Source: Rosa chinensis (taxonomy: Eukaryota > Streptophyta > Magnoliopsida > Rosales > Rosaceae). Taken from it: 64,000 bases of DNA. The DNA is taken from assembly GCF_002994745.2 (NCBI RefSeq), contig NC_037089.1, positions 21,365,641 to 21,429,640 on the forward strand, written 5' to 3'. Below the pieces are notes generated by a model. It was not told the DNA's origin, ran no database searches, and saw nothing but the letters and a program-made list of their open reading frames with translations. Below, piece by piece: positions 23,651 to 34,677 of this stretch. Within the stretch, counting starts at the first letter, position 1. Every line of letters starts with the position of its first letter. The translations under genes were made by a program, and so were the position numbers.

Positions 23651-23986
23651 TTAGAGCATACAATGTGAGGCAACAAACCCCCTGACCTCTGTAGGAATAG
23701 AGCCAGACCAGGAAACATTAACTTGACAAAAAAGAGCTAGTCTAGCAAGCTTATCTGCTGCAGAATTGGACTCCCTATAAACATGGGAGAATGAAGAGCC
23801 AGGTAGCTGGTTTAAATAGAACACAGAGTCATCAATTATCTGACCCCAAATAGATGTGTCCTCCTCTCTAGCCATTATAGCTTGGATGACCTGCAGATAA
23901 TCCCCTTCAAAACTGATAGGAGCAAGTTGAAATTGCACGGCCGAAGCACAAGCTGCTCTAGCGGCCAAGAAAAACAAAATGGTCAA
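23651..23986 (-). pseudogene. RNase H-like fragment (RVT_3 type)
   Basis: The frame reads AARAACASAVQF, ISFEGDYLQVIQAI, SFSHVYRESNSAADKLARLAL, the pattern of the plant RNase H-like domain found at the 3' end of LINE-type elements and in many stray plant proteins. Catalytic residues seen include E (FEGD), D and the late D of AADKLA. Upstream exons or an RT domain were not found. The start of this frame lies in a unit duplicated just to the right. Confidence 0.65.
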
Positions 23987-24352
23987 TTCACAAATAAAAG
24001 AAAGAAAAAAAGAAATTTAACAAAAAAAAATCAAAAATAAAAAACAAAATATGTGCTGCAGTTTTCTCTACATTCTGTGGAATAACTTACCACGTAATTA
24101 TCCACAGTTCCACACCCATAGTGTGTTTGGAGTTTGTTGCTGAAATTGCACGGCCGAAGCACAAGCTGCTCTAGCGGCCAAGAAAAACAAAATGGTCAAT
24201 TCACAAATAAAAGAAAAACAAAAGAAATTTAACAAAAAAAAAATCAAAAATAAAAAACAAAATATGTGCAGCAGTTTTCTCTACATTCTGTGGAATAACT
24301 TACCACGTAATTATCCACAGTTCCACACCCATAGTGTGTTTGGAGTTTGGAG
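23929..24352. repeat. Tandem duplication, 212-bp period
   Basis: GAAATTGCACGGCCGAAGCAC begins at 23929 and again at 24141. The two units differ by small changes in A-rich parts. The unit includes the 5' end of the RNase H-like fragment. Confidence 0.9.
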
Positions 24353-24356
24353 TTTG

Positions 24357-24403
24357 TCATTGTTGTTGTTGTTGTTGTTGTTGTTATTATTATTATTATT
24401 ATT
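24357..24403. repeat. (TTG)n and (TTA)n microsatellites
   Basis: About eight TTG triplets followed by about six TTA triplets directly after the 212-bp duplication. Confidence 0.9.
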
Positions 24404-24488
24404 CGAAGTAGAAATTGATATTCAGCAATATCTAATTTTAATTGTAAATATAAAGACATGATTAAATAATGCAGGTCATTGCTTCATC

Positions 24489-24845
24489 TTGATTTGGTGG
24501 AGATACAATTATATCCCACAAGAGGATCCATGCAATATTTTGAAAGACATAAAAAGTAAAAATTGCATCAAAGGGTTTGATGATAGAGAGTTCACAATTT
24601 TCTTGAAAAAATTTGAACAAGCTTTTCATTTGTGGAGGCAAAATAATTTCGGTTGCACCAAAGAACTGCCACCAGGATTTGATCCAAACAAAGGCCAAAG
24701 ATTTTATGAATTTATCTTGGTTGATACAAACTCAATTACAATAACCCATAACCAAGACAAAGAAAGTGGCCAAATTACTCATTTAAAAATCCAAATTCGC
24801 CAAATCTTAACATTCGATGATTGGAATCAACATCCAATGACAGAC
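24489..24845 (+). CDS. Uncharacterised ORF abutting the pararetrovirus fragment
   Basis: An open frame of about 120 residues, KNCIKGFDDREFTIFLKKFE then FGCTKELPPGFDPNKGQRF and QILTFDDWNQHP. It looks like true protein and not a shadow frame, but I do not recognise it. It runs on the plus strand, opposite to the pararetroviral RT that starts immediately to the right. It has no clear stop of its own before the junction near 24845; the rest of the frame to 24914 is RT read backwards. It may be a rearranged viral segment or part of another element. Confidence 0.35.
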
Positions 24846-25790
24846 ACATCTGTCTCGACTATCTTAAAGGACTCTGGGTCTGGTAGTCCTAGACATGGTA
24901 GGGTTTTGATATAAGTTTTGACTTCTCTAACTATTTGAGTATGGGCATCTGTCCATGCTGGAGGGGTTTTCTTTAATCTTTGATAGAGAGGTTTGCACAC
25001 AACTATTAGTTTTTCATAGAAGTCAGAGATATAATTAAGATATCCTAAGAATCTTTGAATTGAGTTTTGTCTTTAATTTCATCAGGAAATTTATCAGCAA
25101 ACTCTATTGCTCCTGAGATTGGAACAATAGTACCTTGTTTGATATTGTGTCCTAAAAATCTAATCTCAGTTTGAAATAATTTGATCTTTGGTGCAGACAA
25201 AACTAATCCATTGGTTTTAATGACTTGAAAGAATTTGTAGAGATGTTTCCAATGCTGATCAATATTTTCTGAAAAGATTAAAACATCATCTATGTAAAAA
25301 ATTGAAAATTTTGAATAAGGATTGAAGATGCCATTCATCATATTTTGAAATTCTGAAGGCGCATTTTTGAGTCCAAATGGCATGACATTCCATTCATAAT
25401 GTCCGAAAGGAACATTAAATGATGTTTTGTATTTATCTTTTTCAGCAATCTGAATTTGCCAAAAGCCAGATTTCATATCAAATTTTGAGAAAACATTTGC
25501 TTGAACTAATCTTTTTAGTAGATCTCTTTTGTTTGGAATTAGGTATCTAATCCATTGAAGGACTTTGTTTAAAGGTTTGTAATTAATTACAAGTCTTGGA
25601 GCTCCTCTTTCTAGTTCAGAAGCCTTCTGAACATAAAAAGCTGAACAACTCCACGGAGATTTGCTAGGTCTTATCAACCTTTTGCCTAAAATGTCTTGAA
25701 TTTCTTTCTTGCAATATTCAAATAATTCATTGTTCATTTGAATTGGTCTTGCCTTTGTAGGTATTTTCTTTTCGTCAAAATCCTTTTTGT
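24846..25790 (-). pseudogene. Pararetroviral reverse transcriptase (truncated before RNase H)
   Basis: RT motifs on the minus strand: PRLVINYKPLNK, FSKFDMKSGFWQIQI, HYEWNVMPFGLKNAP and the active site YIDD (about 25283-25297), then FLGHNIKQG. After a frame break near 25045-25060 the connection domain can be followed to about 24850, where sequence similarity ends before the RNase H core. The family copies pregenomic RNA to DNA; this copy lacks RNase H and is broken. HYEWNVMPFGLKNAP and the lack of integrase separate it from Ty3 elements. Confidence 0.85.
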
Positions 25791-26315
25791 ATGGTAATCA
25801 AGGGCGGAACCAGGATTTCACATCAGGGGGGGTCCAGACATATATAGTATATAATATTAAAATTTTGCAAAAAATTAATGTTTTGTATATTTCCCTTATA
25901 GAAGATGTTCATCTTCAAATCAAGCAAGATTCTGTTTTATACATCTCCTAAACTCATATAAAGATTACAAATGTTCATGTGAAGAAAGTAATAACTTATT
26001 CATCAATTACTTTACGTTTTCTTGTTAAATTAATTACTTTCTATTTTTCAAATAAAACAAATCAATTACTTTACTTATTTAGACATAAAGACCAATCAAT
26101 TTAATAATTATGTTTCTTAATATAATTGATTAATTATTCAAATTGATTGGTTATAAAAGTTTTTGGGGGGTGTAATACTTAAATTAAGCCTATTTTTAAT
26201 ATTAATAAGGTAAACAAGTAACTAAAATTGAAGTATACCATAAATTCTTTGGGGGGGGGGGGGGGGGGGTCCGGACCCCTTCGGGCCTATGAATAGGTCC
26301 GCCCCTGATGGTAAT
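25791..26315. mobile_element. hAT-type MITE with 8-bp target duplication
   Basis: The element is 25799-26307 (509 bp). Its ends are imperfect inverted repeats, CAAGGGCGGAACC at the left and the complement of CAGGGGCGGACCT at the right. ATGGTAAT flanks it on both sides (25791-25798 and 26308-26315). The 8-bp duplication and CAGGGGCGG-type termini fit the hAT superfamily. It has no coding capacity and carries a G18-like run near 26252. It interrupts the pararetroviral frame between protease and RT. Confidence 0.9.
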
Positions 26316-26908
26316 TCAACCATGTGGGTTTTTCTATTCCAAAAAGCATTTGGGATGTTTGAGCTTACTTCTTTTTCTAATTTTTCTTTAAATTCTTTAA
26401 TTCTATTTTGTAGATAAGGCTGTTGAAGTAAATGTTCAATTCTTTTAACTTGTAAGTCTTGTTTGAGATAATTTATATGATTTTGTTTGTTTTGAATTAA
26501 ATTGATCTTTTTAGTAATTGCAGCATTTCGAATTAGGTTGAAGTTTCTAGTTTTTGCCTTTTCAATAAAAGGAAAACGAATTGTTTGACCTAAGATTGTT
26601 GTTTCTAAGCCTTCATTAGTTGTTAAAAATGGATGGATTAAACTGATAAAAGGAGTTCCTAGAATTAATTCAGTGTCTAGGTTATCGACAATTGTAAGAA
26701 ATATTTGTATGCAGACATTATCCACACATACATGAACTTTTGGTAATTTGTAGCGTATTTTTAATTTTGATCCACCTGCTCCAGTTAGTTTTTCTTTTGA
26801 TTTTTCGCAATATTTGGTGGGGATTATTCCTTGTTGAATACAGTTCATATCTGCTCCTGTATCAATCAAGGCAAATCTGAAATTGCAAGAGTTATTAATG
26901 TTTTCCAT
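26316..26908 (-). pseudogene. Pararetroviral aspartic protease region
   Basis: The frame has a retropepsin-like active site, ALIDTGADMNCIQQG (about 26830-26875), and the second hydrophobic block ELILGTPFISLIHPF. A long linker toward RT follows. The protease cleaves the viral polyprotein in the living family. The frame overlaps the upstream coat-region frame with a shift, and the MITE cuts it at 26315. Confidence 0.75.
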
Positions 26909-27960
26909 TTTTGGTAGGTTACTCTAGTAATATATCCAATAAATTGTTCATTAATCACATTTTCTTGAATATTTTGATCGTTTTGGCTGTTTTCTCCTTT
27001 TCCTTCTAGTTTGGGTGGTTCTTCATTTGTAGGTTTACTCTTGAGTTCTGTAATTTCTGTTTTTAAGAGAATTATTTCTTTCTTAACTTGGTTTATTTCT
27101 TGTTGTAAATATGAAATTGTTACTTCAGATTTTTGTCTTTTATCGAATCTTTGAAAAATATCTTTTATGTTATATAGGTTATTTGACTGATTTTCTTTTC
27201 CTATATCTTCTTTAATTAAATCTATGAAGATAGTAAGAAATTGAGCTTGAAGTTCTGTGTCTTCCATTTTTGCAGCTATTTCTAAAAACTCATTTTTTGT
27301 TTTTCGGGAAATCATTTGAATCTTTAATTTGTTTTTGCAATTACAAATTTTTATACCTTCTTTTGAGATTTTACATTCTGTTTCTTCTTCATCAGAACTT
27401 GAAGTTTCTGAGAAGTCAATTTCATCTATTTGTAAAGTTTCTTCTGAATCAGAATCGTCATAGTCTGAGCTATCTGATTCTGAGTCAAGCATAATTTTGA
27501 GAAGTTTAATTTTTGTTTCTTCATCAAGATTTAAAGCATTAATTTTTTGTTTGACTCGACAATCTTTTTTGTATAGTGTCCTGCTTTGCCACATTTGTAG
27601 CAAATAGGAAGTTTTGAGTTTTGACCTGTGTCTTTCTTGACAAATTTTCTTTTGTATTTTTTTATAAGGTTTAGAGCTTGTATAAGGTATAGATGTGACT
27701 TTTCTTTCTGGGTTTGATTTATGTTTTTTTATAATATTTTGAATATTTTTTATGATGCTTTGGTTTTTTCCTAGAAGGAGTTTTCTGAGAATTTGGTAGG
27801 GCTCAGTATCATAAATTTCTGGATCAATAACCAGAATGGTTTTGGTTTCAGGTTTGATAAAATACGGGCTTTTAAAAGGTTTTTGCTGGTTTGAAAATTT
27901 TGTTTGACTTGAAGATGGTAAAACGGGAGATTTTGGCTAAGTAAATTTTTGAGCAAAAGT
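26866..27960 (-). pseudogene. Pararetroviral coat-protein end with split zinc knuckle
   Basis: The minus strand has a CCHC zinc-knuckle pattern around 27545-27605, but its two halves lie in different frames because of a one-base change in an A run. Downstream is a very acidic stretch (DSESDSSDYDDSDSEE) and a helical Lys/Glu-rich region (EINQVKKEIILLKTEI), as in Caulimoviridae coat regions. Upstream, to about 27960, broken frames continue. The coat protein encapsidates viral DNA; this copy is broken. Confidence 0.6.
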
Positions 27961-28070
27961 TTGAGATTGCTCCGCTAAGGGAGACTGTATAATTTTCTCT
28001 TTTTGTTGGATCATTTAAAAAAAATCCACATCCAGAAAAAAATATTTCAGACCTAATTTTCACCAAAATA

Positions 28071-29859
28071 TATGTGAATCTATAGCTAGGTTGGCCATTG
28101 CGTACACATAATTATGGCCATAGGCAGAGACTAAGAACTGAGGTAATGAATTTCATACATGAGTACCCTCGTGTGAAGCACCACAATTTGTTGGAAATTT
28201 TATAATTTAAAATTAAAATGTTTTTTATTTATTTCATTATTTATTTCAGAAGTTATTTTCATTTTGTGTTTATTTCTCTATTTATGGTTTACTGCTTCAT
28301 GTTTTAAATATATGATTATTATTTGACTGCTATATGGTTAATGAGGTTATTGATAGTCATGGTAAGTGTGGGCGTGTGGCCTATACAATGGTACATGGCT
28401 AGAGTTGGAAGGCATATGGTTGGAAGGCATGTGTGGTTGGACATATTGTCGGATATGAAATGTCAAGATGGTCGGATAAATATGAGGGATATCGTGAGAA
28501 GAAAAGGCACTCCACCATCATGCAACCACTCTAGCACAACACCCTAGCTATCTAAAGTCCTCTACCATATCATACATATATCTATTTTAAATATACACCG
28601 TTTTGAGTGCAAAAGTGATTAAGGTTCAATGGGCTGGGGTTTCTTAATTAGCTGCATGACGGAGCTCAAAGAGTTGTTGTATGTTGGGGGAAGTTCGTCA
28701 TTCAACCTTGTGTAATAGGAGACGAATCTTCTCTTAGTACAGTGCACTTGCACGTCTCGACTCGATAAGTTTTCCTATATCAAAATCTATACATTATATT
28801 ATTTTCTTACTTTATTTTATTTTCTTATCTATATCATTATTTTTATTTTCCCAAAATATTATCATATTATTTTATGTTTTAATTTTACAGGAATTCCGTC
28901 CCGTATTTTTTACAACACACTTAGCCAAAACATCAGCAGAGCCATTTCCTTTCCGGTAAATATGAGTCACCGAAGACTTAACTAACGTAAGCACCGGACC
29001 ATTCAACCACCTAGTCTGCAACCTGGAGTCTGGAGGGGCAAAATAACGCACAACCATATATTGCTGAGTCCGTTTCAATCCATAGGCCGGTAGTGCCACT
29101 CTTTCAACCTAGCAACATGAACCGCTTCAAGGAGCACAAGGACGCGTCAAGGGCGCTCGGAATTCTTACCCGTGAGGCAAAAGCATACACGAATACACCC
29201 TCATGATCACGAACGATACCCCCAAAACCTATAGATGAAAAGTCGAAACATATGAAAATTTGAATCGCAGCTCTCACTATAAACGATTGAAGTAAATATG
29301 AATATTTTCACAACTTGCAGGTCGGTAATTGCACTTAATGTTAGTTCCTAGTCAAGCTTTATATGAGTCAAAATCAAGTCGATCATCCAAGACAAAAAAA
29401 AAAAATTAATAAAAAAAAAGAGATTCAAATACATGCAAGATGATTCAGCAATTACCATATCCACCAAGCCATTTGGATATCCAAATCATATAAACTTCCG
29501 AAAGTAGGTTCATCAGGTGTCGAAAGAATTCCTCCGTGCAGTCTTTACACATCCGTGCAAATATAGGTCACTTTTTTAATGTTGGATCTTTCTTCGCCAA
29601 CATAATATATATATAGTTGCTTGGAGTTTTGTTACTTTTGTATCGTCACATCTAGGGAGAGACCTTGCAGACGTTGTTATCCACAATTTTTTGAATCAAC
29701 CTTAAAAATTTCCAGACTATTTGTGATATTTAACAAACGATCAGATCCTAAAGTTCAAAAAATAATTCTTTATGCTTAAATGCAATGTCGTAGGTGGAGT
29801 TGAATAAATTTTCGAGAAACACTTCTTGACACATATCTCGTTCCGTTTAGATGTGATCA
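28071..29859. other. Intergenic stretch with one RNase H fragment
   Basis: Apart from the RNase H-like piece at 28872-29099, nothing could be supported. AT-rich sequence with A-runs near 29394 and 29409. Confidence 0.45.
28872..29099 (-). pseudogene. RNase H-like fragment, second
   Basis: The end of the frame reads VTHIYRKGNGSADVLAKCVV, matching the HxxREgNxxADxLA end motif of plant RVT_3-type RNase H domains. The rest of the domain is diverged and no upstream partner was seen. Probably a LINE or domesticated-domain remnant. Confidence 0.5.
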
Positions 29860-30196
29860 AGTAGTGAGGGGCCAAAGGCATGCACATCCCATGTGCATAG
29901 GTCTCATGTGAGTTTATAAGGGTTTTGGCCACTCCATAGGTCCCATTTTTTCTCATGTGAGATGTATATATTCTCAACACGTCCCCGCACGTGTGACACA
30001 CGTGGACAACTTTGGGTGACGTGGAGCTTGTGTGGCCGTTAGACATGCACACTTGGGTAACCCGCTCTGATACCATGATAAAGTAATCTGGGGTTCACAT
30101 CCAAAATCAATTGACAATGGATGGAGTGGCCCAAACCTTTATAAACTCATAGACAATGTCCTATTTTTCTCATGTGGGATGTATATATTCTCAACA
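29860..30196 (-). mobile_element. TRIM-like miniature LTR retrotransposon
   Basis: On the minus strand an LTR of about 121 bp runs from TGTTGAGAATATATAC (30196) to ...TTTATCA (30076). TGGTATCAGAGC (30075-30064) follows as primer site, then about 85 bp of internal sequence with GTGCGGGGACG as a purine tract (about 29980-29990), then a second TGTTGAGAATATATAC (29979). The element is too short to encode anything. The left end of the second LTR is uncertain (near 29860). Part of that LTR is inverted relative to the first. Confidence 0.75.
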
Positions 30197-31062
30197 TGCA
30201 CATGGTAGAAAGTAGAAAATTTGTGCATATTGGTACTTGGCTGAATCTATTGTGCTCCACACGTAATCTCCATGCAATCTGTGCTCCACATATATACATG
30301 ATCAGTCCAGCTATCGGTTTATTGTGAAAAATGTGAACGTATAAGAAGAATGCTAAAAAATATACTAGTGAGTTGCAAATCTCCGTGCGTAAATCGGTGC
30401 TCAACAAATAGATGATCAGCTTATCAATTTACTGTAAAAGTAGCGTGAACGTATCTGAGGAAGAAGGATGCTCGGAAGTATATATGAGCTTTGGTGAGCT
30501 AGCTCGGAAACATGAGGTTTGGTGATTTTTGTCAGAACGTTGCTAGGTCAAGCTAGCAAACAGTGCTGAATTGCCTAGTAAAACTAGGAGTTTGAGCAAA
30601 CGTACACCTTCCCGCTCAGTACGTATTATTAACTTGTTAATATAGTATGAAAACATTTTAAAAAGTTTACAACGTATGAACGTAAGAAATACTCAAATGC
30701 AATAGGGATTTCAGATTTTGAGCCATGCTAGGTATACTGACACACGTACCAGGTTAGAACCTTTTCTTAGATCGACTTCGTTTTGAGTTTGAATTCGAAT
30801 CTGATTATTATCATCACCATTTTAGACTATACGATTTAGTTTTTTTTTCCTCAAACCTTCAGAATTAAATAACTTTTAGCCAAAGACCGTGGACTGAAAA
30901 ATGACAGGTCAAACAACGTTAGAGCTGGGATTTGACCAAGTAATGAGTTTTATATGAACAATATCTCAATCACTCCGGTCTATAAAACCCAGCCTTCCAA
31001 CCACTTACAACATCTGCTTGAGTTGTAATCCCGACTCATTTTCTGATTTCTTTAATTTATTA
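30197..31062. other. Intergenic stretch
   Basis: No gene or clear repeat was identified. Confidence 0.4.
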
Positions 31063-31360
31063 GAGCAACTCCAACAGCTTCCCTATAATTTTTGTATTAT
31101 AGAGAAGCAAAAGTCAAACCTTTAGCCTATTTTTCTTCTCCAACTCCAACAGATTCTCTAGTTTACAGTAATCTATAAAATCTCCATATTCTTCTTTAAA
31201 ATTTTGGAGTTTGCTGTAAATATAGGGAATTTGGTTTTCTCTCTCCTCACTTTTCCTAAAATAGAGATAGTTATAGAGAATCTGTTGGAGCAAAAGAGGC
31301 TTATTTTTCCCTAAAGTAGAGAAAAATCAAAATATAGGGAATCTGTTGGAGTTGCTCTTA
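31060..31360. mobile_element. PIF/Harbinger (Tourist-like) MITE
   Basis: The element is 31063-31357 (295 bp). Termini are GAGCAACTCCAACAG...CCCTATA and its inverted complement, and TTA flanks both ends (31060-31062 and 31358-31360). The TTA duplication and GAGCA.CTCCAACAG ends are typical of plant Tourist-like MITEs. Internal subterminal copies of the AACTCCAACAGATTCTCTA motif are seen near 31141 and 31276. Non-coding. Confidence 0.92.
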
Positions 31361-31553
31361 GTAGGCCAGAGACATTGACACTGCAAATTAAGAAATAGGG
31401 TTCAGGGTTTAACGAGGTCTTGCCTTGTCCATTGAGCTAACCTTCAGTGGTCTTGGGTCAAGGCCCAGGCATGGTGTTTGATTTGAGTTATTCTTTGGGC
31501 TGAAAATCAACTTCTTGTTCTTTTCTTTTTTTAATATTGTTTTTTATAAAAAT

Positions 31554-31740
31554 TGTTAAAGGAAAAACATATTACATGTCTTCGTCAAAGTAACTGACGA
31601 AGAACAAATTAACGAATTGCGATTATAGCTCAATTAGTATTTACTATTATTATTGTAATTGATATTTTCATTATAATTCTTTCCCTATATAAATGGACTA
31701 TCAAATGAAATAAGTAGACAAATTCCCATTTATTTTTACA
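31554..31740 (+). repeat. 5' LTR of the Copia element
   Basis: Starts TGTTAAAGG, contains CCCTATATAAATGG as TATA box near 31683, and ends TTTTTACA before the primer site. Confidence 0.9.
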
Positions 31741-32103
31741 CGTTATCAGCACGCTCATAGCTAATAGCCAAGAGAAAAGAGAGGAAGAAAAAAACCCTAG
31801 CTTCGCAAAAAAAAAAAAAAAAAAACTTTTTCTTTTTCATGTTGTCAACCCCACAGCGCTTCCCTTGCTTGTGCCCAGCTCCTGCACACTAGCACAGCAG
31901 CATACCACCGGCCTCCAACCCACCTATAGGGCAGCCCACCCGCTAGCGCCTCCAGCTTCCTCGCTGCCTGACTGCATCCCAGCGTCTCACGCCTAGCAGA
32001 CCTGCACGCACCACCGCCCAGCCTAGCGCAGCCACTTTGCTTGCACACTACCAGCGAGAACGCAATAGACCCACCAGAAAAAAAAGGAAGTGGCCCACTG
32101 CTG

Positions 32104-32136
<33 letters not shown>

Positions 32137-32862
32137 AGTGGCCCAGTTTTGCTCAAGCCCAAAAACATTGCTATGCACTACTGCATCAACAAGTGCGTGC
32201 ACTAGGATCGTTTTGTTTTTTCGAAACCAAGTATGTTCTCTTTTATTTATTTCATTTCATACTCCGGTAAATTGTGGAATCAGCATGCCTTGTGAATTTT
32301 AAATAATTATGTTTAAGCATATGCTTTAAGTATGTTATTGTTTATGTTTTTATTATGCAATTTTGAGCATGTTTTGTGAATTTTATTTACGCTTATATAA
32401 TTACACAAGCATGCCTTTATATTATGCTATTGTTTATATTTTATTTTGCGCAAGATATATCATTGCTAGAATTATGTGTAGTATATTTTGTTACATATTT
32501 GTGAAATTTGAGCATGTCTTATAATTTATATTACTATCTTCTATAATTGTTTTTAATGTGGAATTCTAAAGCATGTTTTAGCAAGTTTTACTATTACTTA
32601 TTGCCCTATATAATTGTTATTTTTATATGCTATGGTTATTCCTTATTTAGTATGCTATATATAAATTGAGTTTCGTCATGATTATGAAAATTCATGCGCA
32701 TTATAAATACATAATTACCTTGATAAAGCATTTTCACATAGCATCAAAAAAAAAGTGACCATTATGAATTTTGGTCTTGAAATCTAATTCATATCCTTGG
32801 AAAATAATTTGAGTGGATGTCTTTATGACTGCGTAATTTATATATCTTGTCTCTTGTTTATG

Positions 32863-32946
32863 TAAATGGTTGATCCAACTCGATCTGAATTTGACATTTT
32901 GGACTCAGAAGGAACTTGGGAAAACTTGATTCTATCTAGGCCTTGA
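32863..32946 (+). pseudogene. gag start of the Copia element
   Basis: MVDPTRSEFDILDSEGTWE begins near 32867 and is followed by a stop. The TRSEF.ILD pattern matches the Gag N-terminus of Ale-type Copia elements. The rest of gag is missing. Confidence 0.5.
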
Positions 32947-33019
32947 ACTAGAACACCGAATTTGTGGAATACTAATCCACCAGTCTGCGTATGTCCAAAA
33001 GATGCTCAGGTGATTTAAC

Positions 33020-33910
33020 ATGGACAAAGCGCATCCTTCTAGCACTCCCATGATCGGTCGAAGTTTGGATGCAAAGAAAGATCCATTTTGTCCAAAGGAA
33101 GATGACGAAGAGGTGTTGAGAGCTGAAATTCCCTATCTAAGTGCAACAGGGGCATTATTGTACTTAGCCCAATGCACTCGACCATACATTACATTCTCAG
33201 TGAACTTGTTAGCTAGATTTAACTCAGCGCCAATGCACCATCACTAGAATAGTATCAAGAACATTTTCCGATACCTAAAAGGAACCATTGACTTGAGACT
33301 GTTCTTTCCCTACATAGAGACAAGAGGTGCTGCAGATGGAACTGCAATCCCGAAAGGAAATGTTGATGGCAAAAGCACCACTCACTACACCGAAACTCCA
33401 AATAATGTTTTGGTTGGTTTTGCTGATACTGGGTACCTCTCTGACCCACATAAAGGTCGTTCCCAAACTGGTTATGTATTTACCATTGGTGACAAGACGA
33501 TATCTTGGAGATCAACCAAGCAAACATTTGTGGCTAGCTCCTCAAACCACTTTGAGATCATTGCTCTACATGAGGCGGTTTGTGAGTGTATATGATTAAG
33601 AGCTATCATTACACATATTCGAGGGACTAGTGGTTTGAGTTCTACCACTGAAGAGCCTACTTGCATTTATGAAGATAATGTAGCTTGCATCGAACAGATG
33701 AAGCTAGGTTATATCAAGGGTGATAATATAAAACACCTATCGCCAAAGTTTTTCTACAATCAGCAACAATAGGCTCTCCTCAAAATTCAAGTGAATCAAG
33801 TAGGGTCTGAGGAGAATGTGGCAGATTTGTTTACCAAATCCTTGCCTAAGGCCATATTTGAGAGACATGTGAAAAACATAGGAATGCGAAGACTTTCCAA
33901 TCTCCCTTAA
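33020..33910 (+). pseudogene. RT-RNase H C-terminal part of the Copia element
   Basis: The frame reads IPYLSATGALLYLAQCTRP, then past a stop at 33245 IKNIFRYLKGTIDL, FADTGYLSDPHKGRSQTGYV, ISWRSTKQTFVASSS, past further stops (33593 and about 33770) CIYEDNVACIEQMK and NVADLFTKSLPK. This is the standard C-terminal end of Copia polyproteins. The RNase H D of FADTGY and the D of EDNVA are present, but at least three stops make the frame dead. Confidence 0.9.
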
Positions 33911-34117
33911 CTAATGTAAGAATTAGGGGGAGGTGTAGACATCAAGGGGAGTCTAACACACACATGTCATCATCAAATGTAATAGGTGCGTTGTGCTCTT
34001 TTCCTTCGACCAAGGTGTATTTTTTTGTCCCACAGGGTTTTTATTGTTACTTGGCAAGGTTTTTAGTGAGGCAACAATTCATGTACCATTTCATCTTTGA
34101 ATTGGCATAAGGGGGAG

Positions 34118-34304
34118 TGTTAAAGGAAAAACACATTATGTGCCTTCGTCAAAGTAATTGACGAAGAGAGAATTAAAGAATTGCAATTATAGCTCAATTA
34201 GCATTTACTATCATTATTGTAATTGATATTTCCATTGTAATTCTCTCCCTATATAAAGGGACTATCAAATGAAATGAGTAGACCAATTCCCATTTACTTT
34301 TACC
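34118..34304 (+). repeat. 3' LTR of the Copia element
   Basis: Same start as the 5' LTR, TATA box CCCTATATAAAGGG near 34248; ends TTTTACC, one base different from the 5' copy. Confidence 0.9.
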
Positions 34305-34437
34305 AAAATTAGTTTTTGCTCTAATTTTTTGCCAAATAATCCATTTACAGATACTCATGTTCACATCCATCCTCCGTTATCCTAATATTATCAATAAAAT
34401 TTAGAGATTTAATTTCCTTTATGTTGCTGGTAGTTTT

Positions 34438-34677
34438 TAGGTATAATTCTTTTCGTATCATATGATCAACGCCACGTAATTTCAAGTTGGTACTTGCTGA
34501 ACATTTGTGTGCATTATTTTTTGAGGGGAAATGAAGATATATTTCCTGTGATCAAGTTAGGTATAATTCTTTTCGTATCATATGATCAACGCCACGTAAT
34601 TTCAAGTTGGTACTTGCTGAACATTTGTGTGCATTATTTTTTGAGGGGAAATGAAGATATATTTCCTGTGATCAAAA
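34438..34677. repeat. Perfect-looking 120-bp tandem duplication
   Basis: TAGGTATAATTCTTTTCGTATC starts at 34438 and again at 34558. The two units look identical to about 34675. No coding role is supported. Confidence 0.95.

Larger units (their letters stand above)
24846..28070 (-). mobile_element. Endogenous pararetrovirus fragment (Caulimoviridae)
   Basis: On the minus strand the order is coat-protein zinc knuckle, aspartic protease, reverse transcriptase, as in Caulimoviridae polyproteins. No integrase or LTR is seen. The left end stops at the beginning of RNase H near 24846, where strand sense changes. The right end fades near 28070. A 509-bp transposon is inserted between protease and RT. 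This is a decayed genomic copy, not a functional virus. Confidence 0.8.
31549..34309 (+). mobile_element. Internally deleted Copia (Ale-like) retrotransposon
   Basis: Two 187-bp LTRs, 31554-31740 and 34118-34304, share TGTTAAAGGAAAAACA starts and differ at roughly 20 positions by eye, so the insertion is old. AAAAT flanks both ends. CGTTATCAGCACG (31741) is the primer site and AAGGGGGAG (34109-34117) the polypurine tract. Inside are a short gag start and only the last part of pol; protease, integrase and most of RT are deleted. The CGTTATCAGCACG site and short LTRs fit the Ale/Retrofit lineage. Confidence 0.88.
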
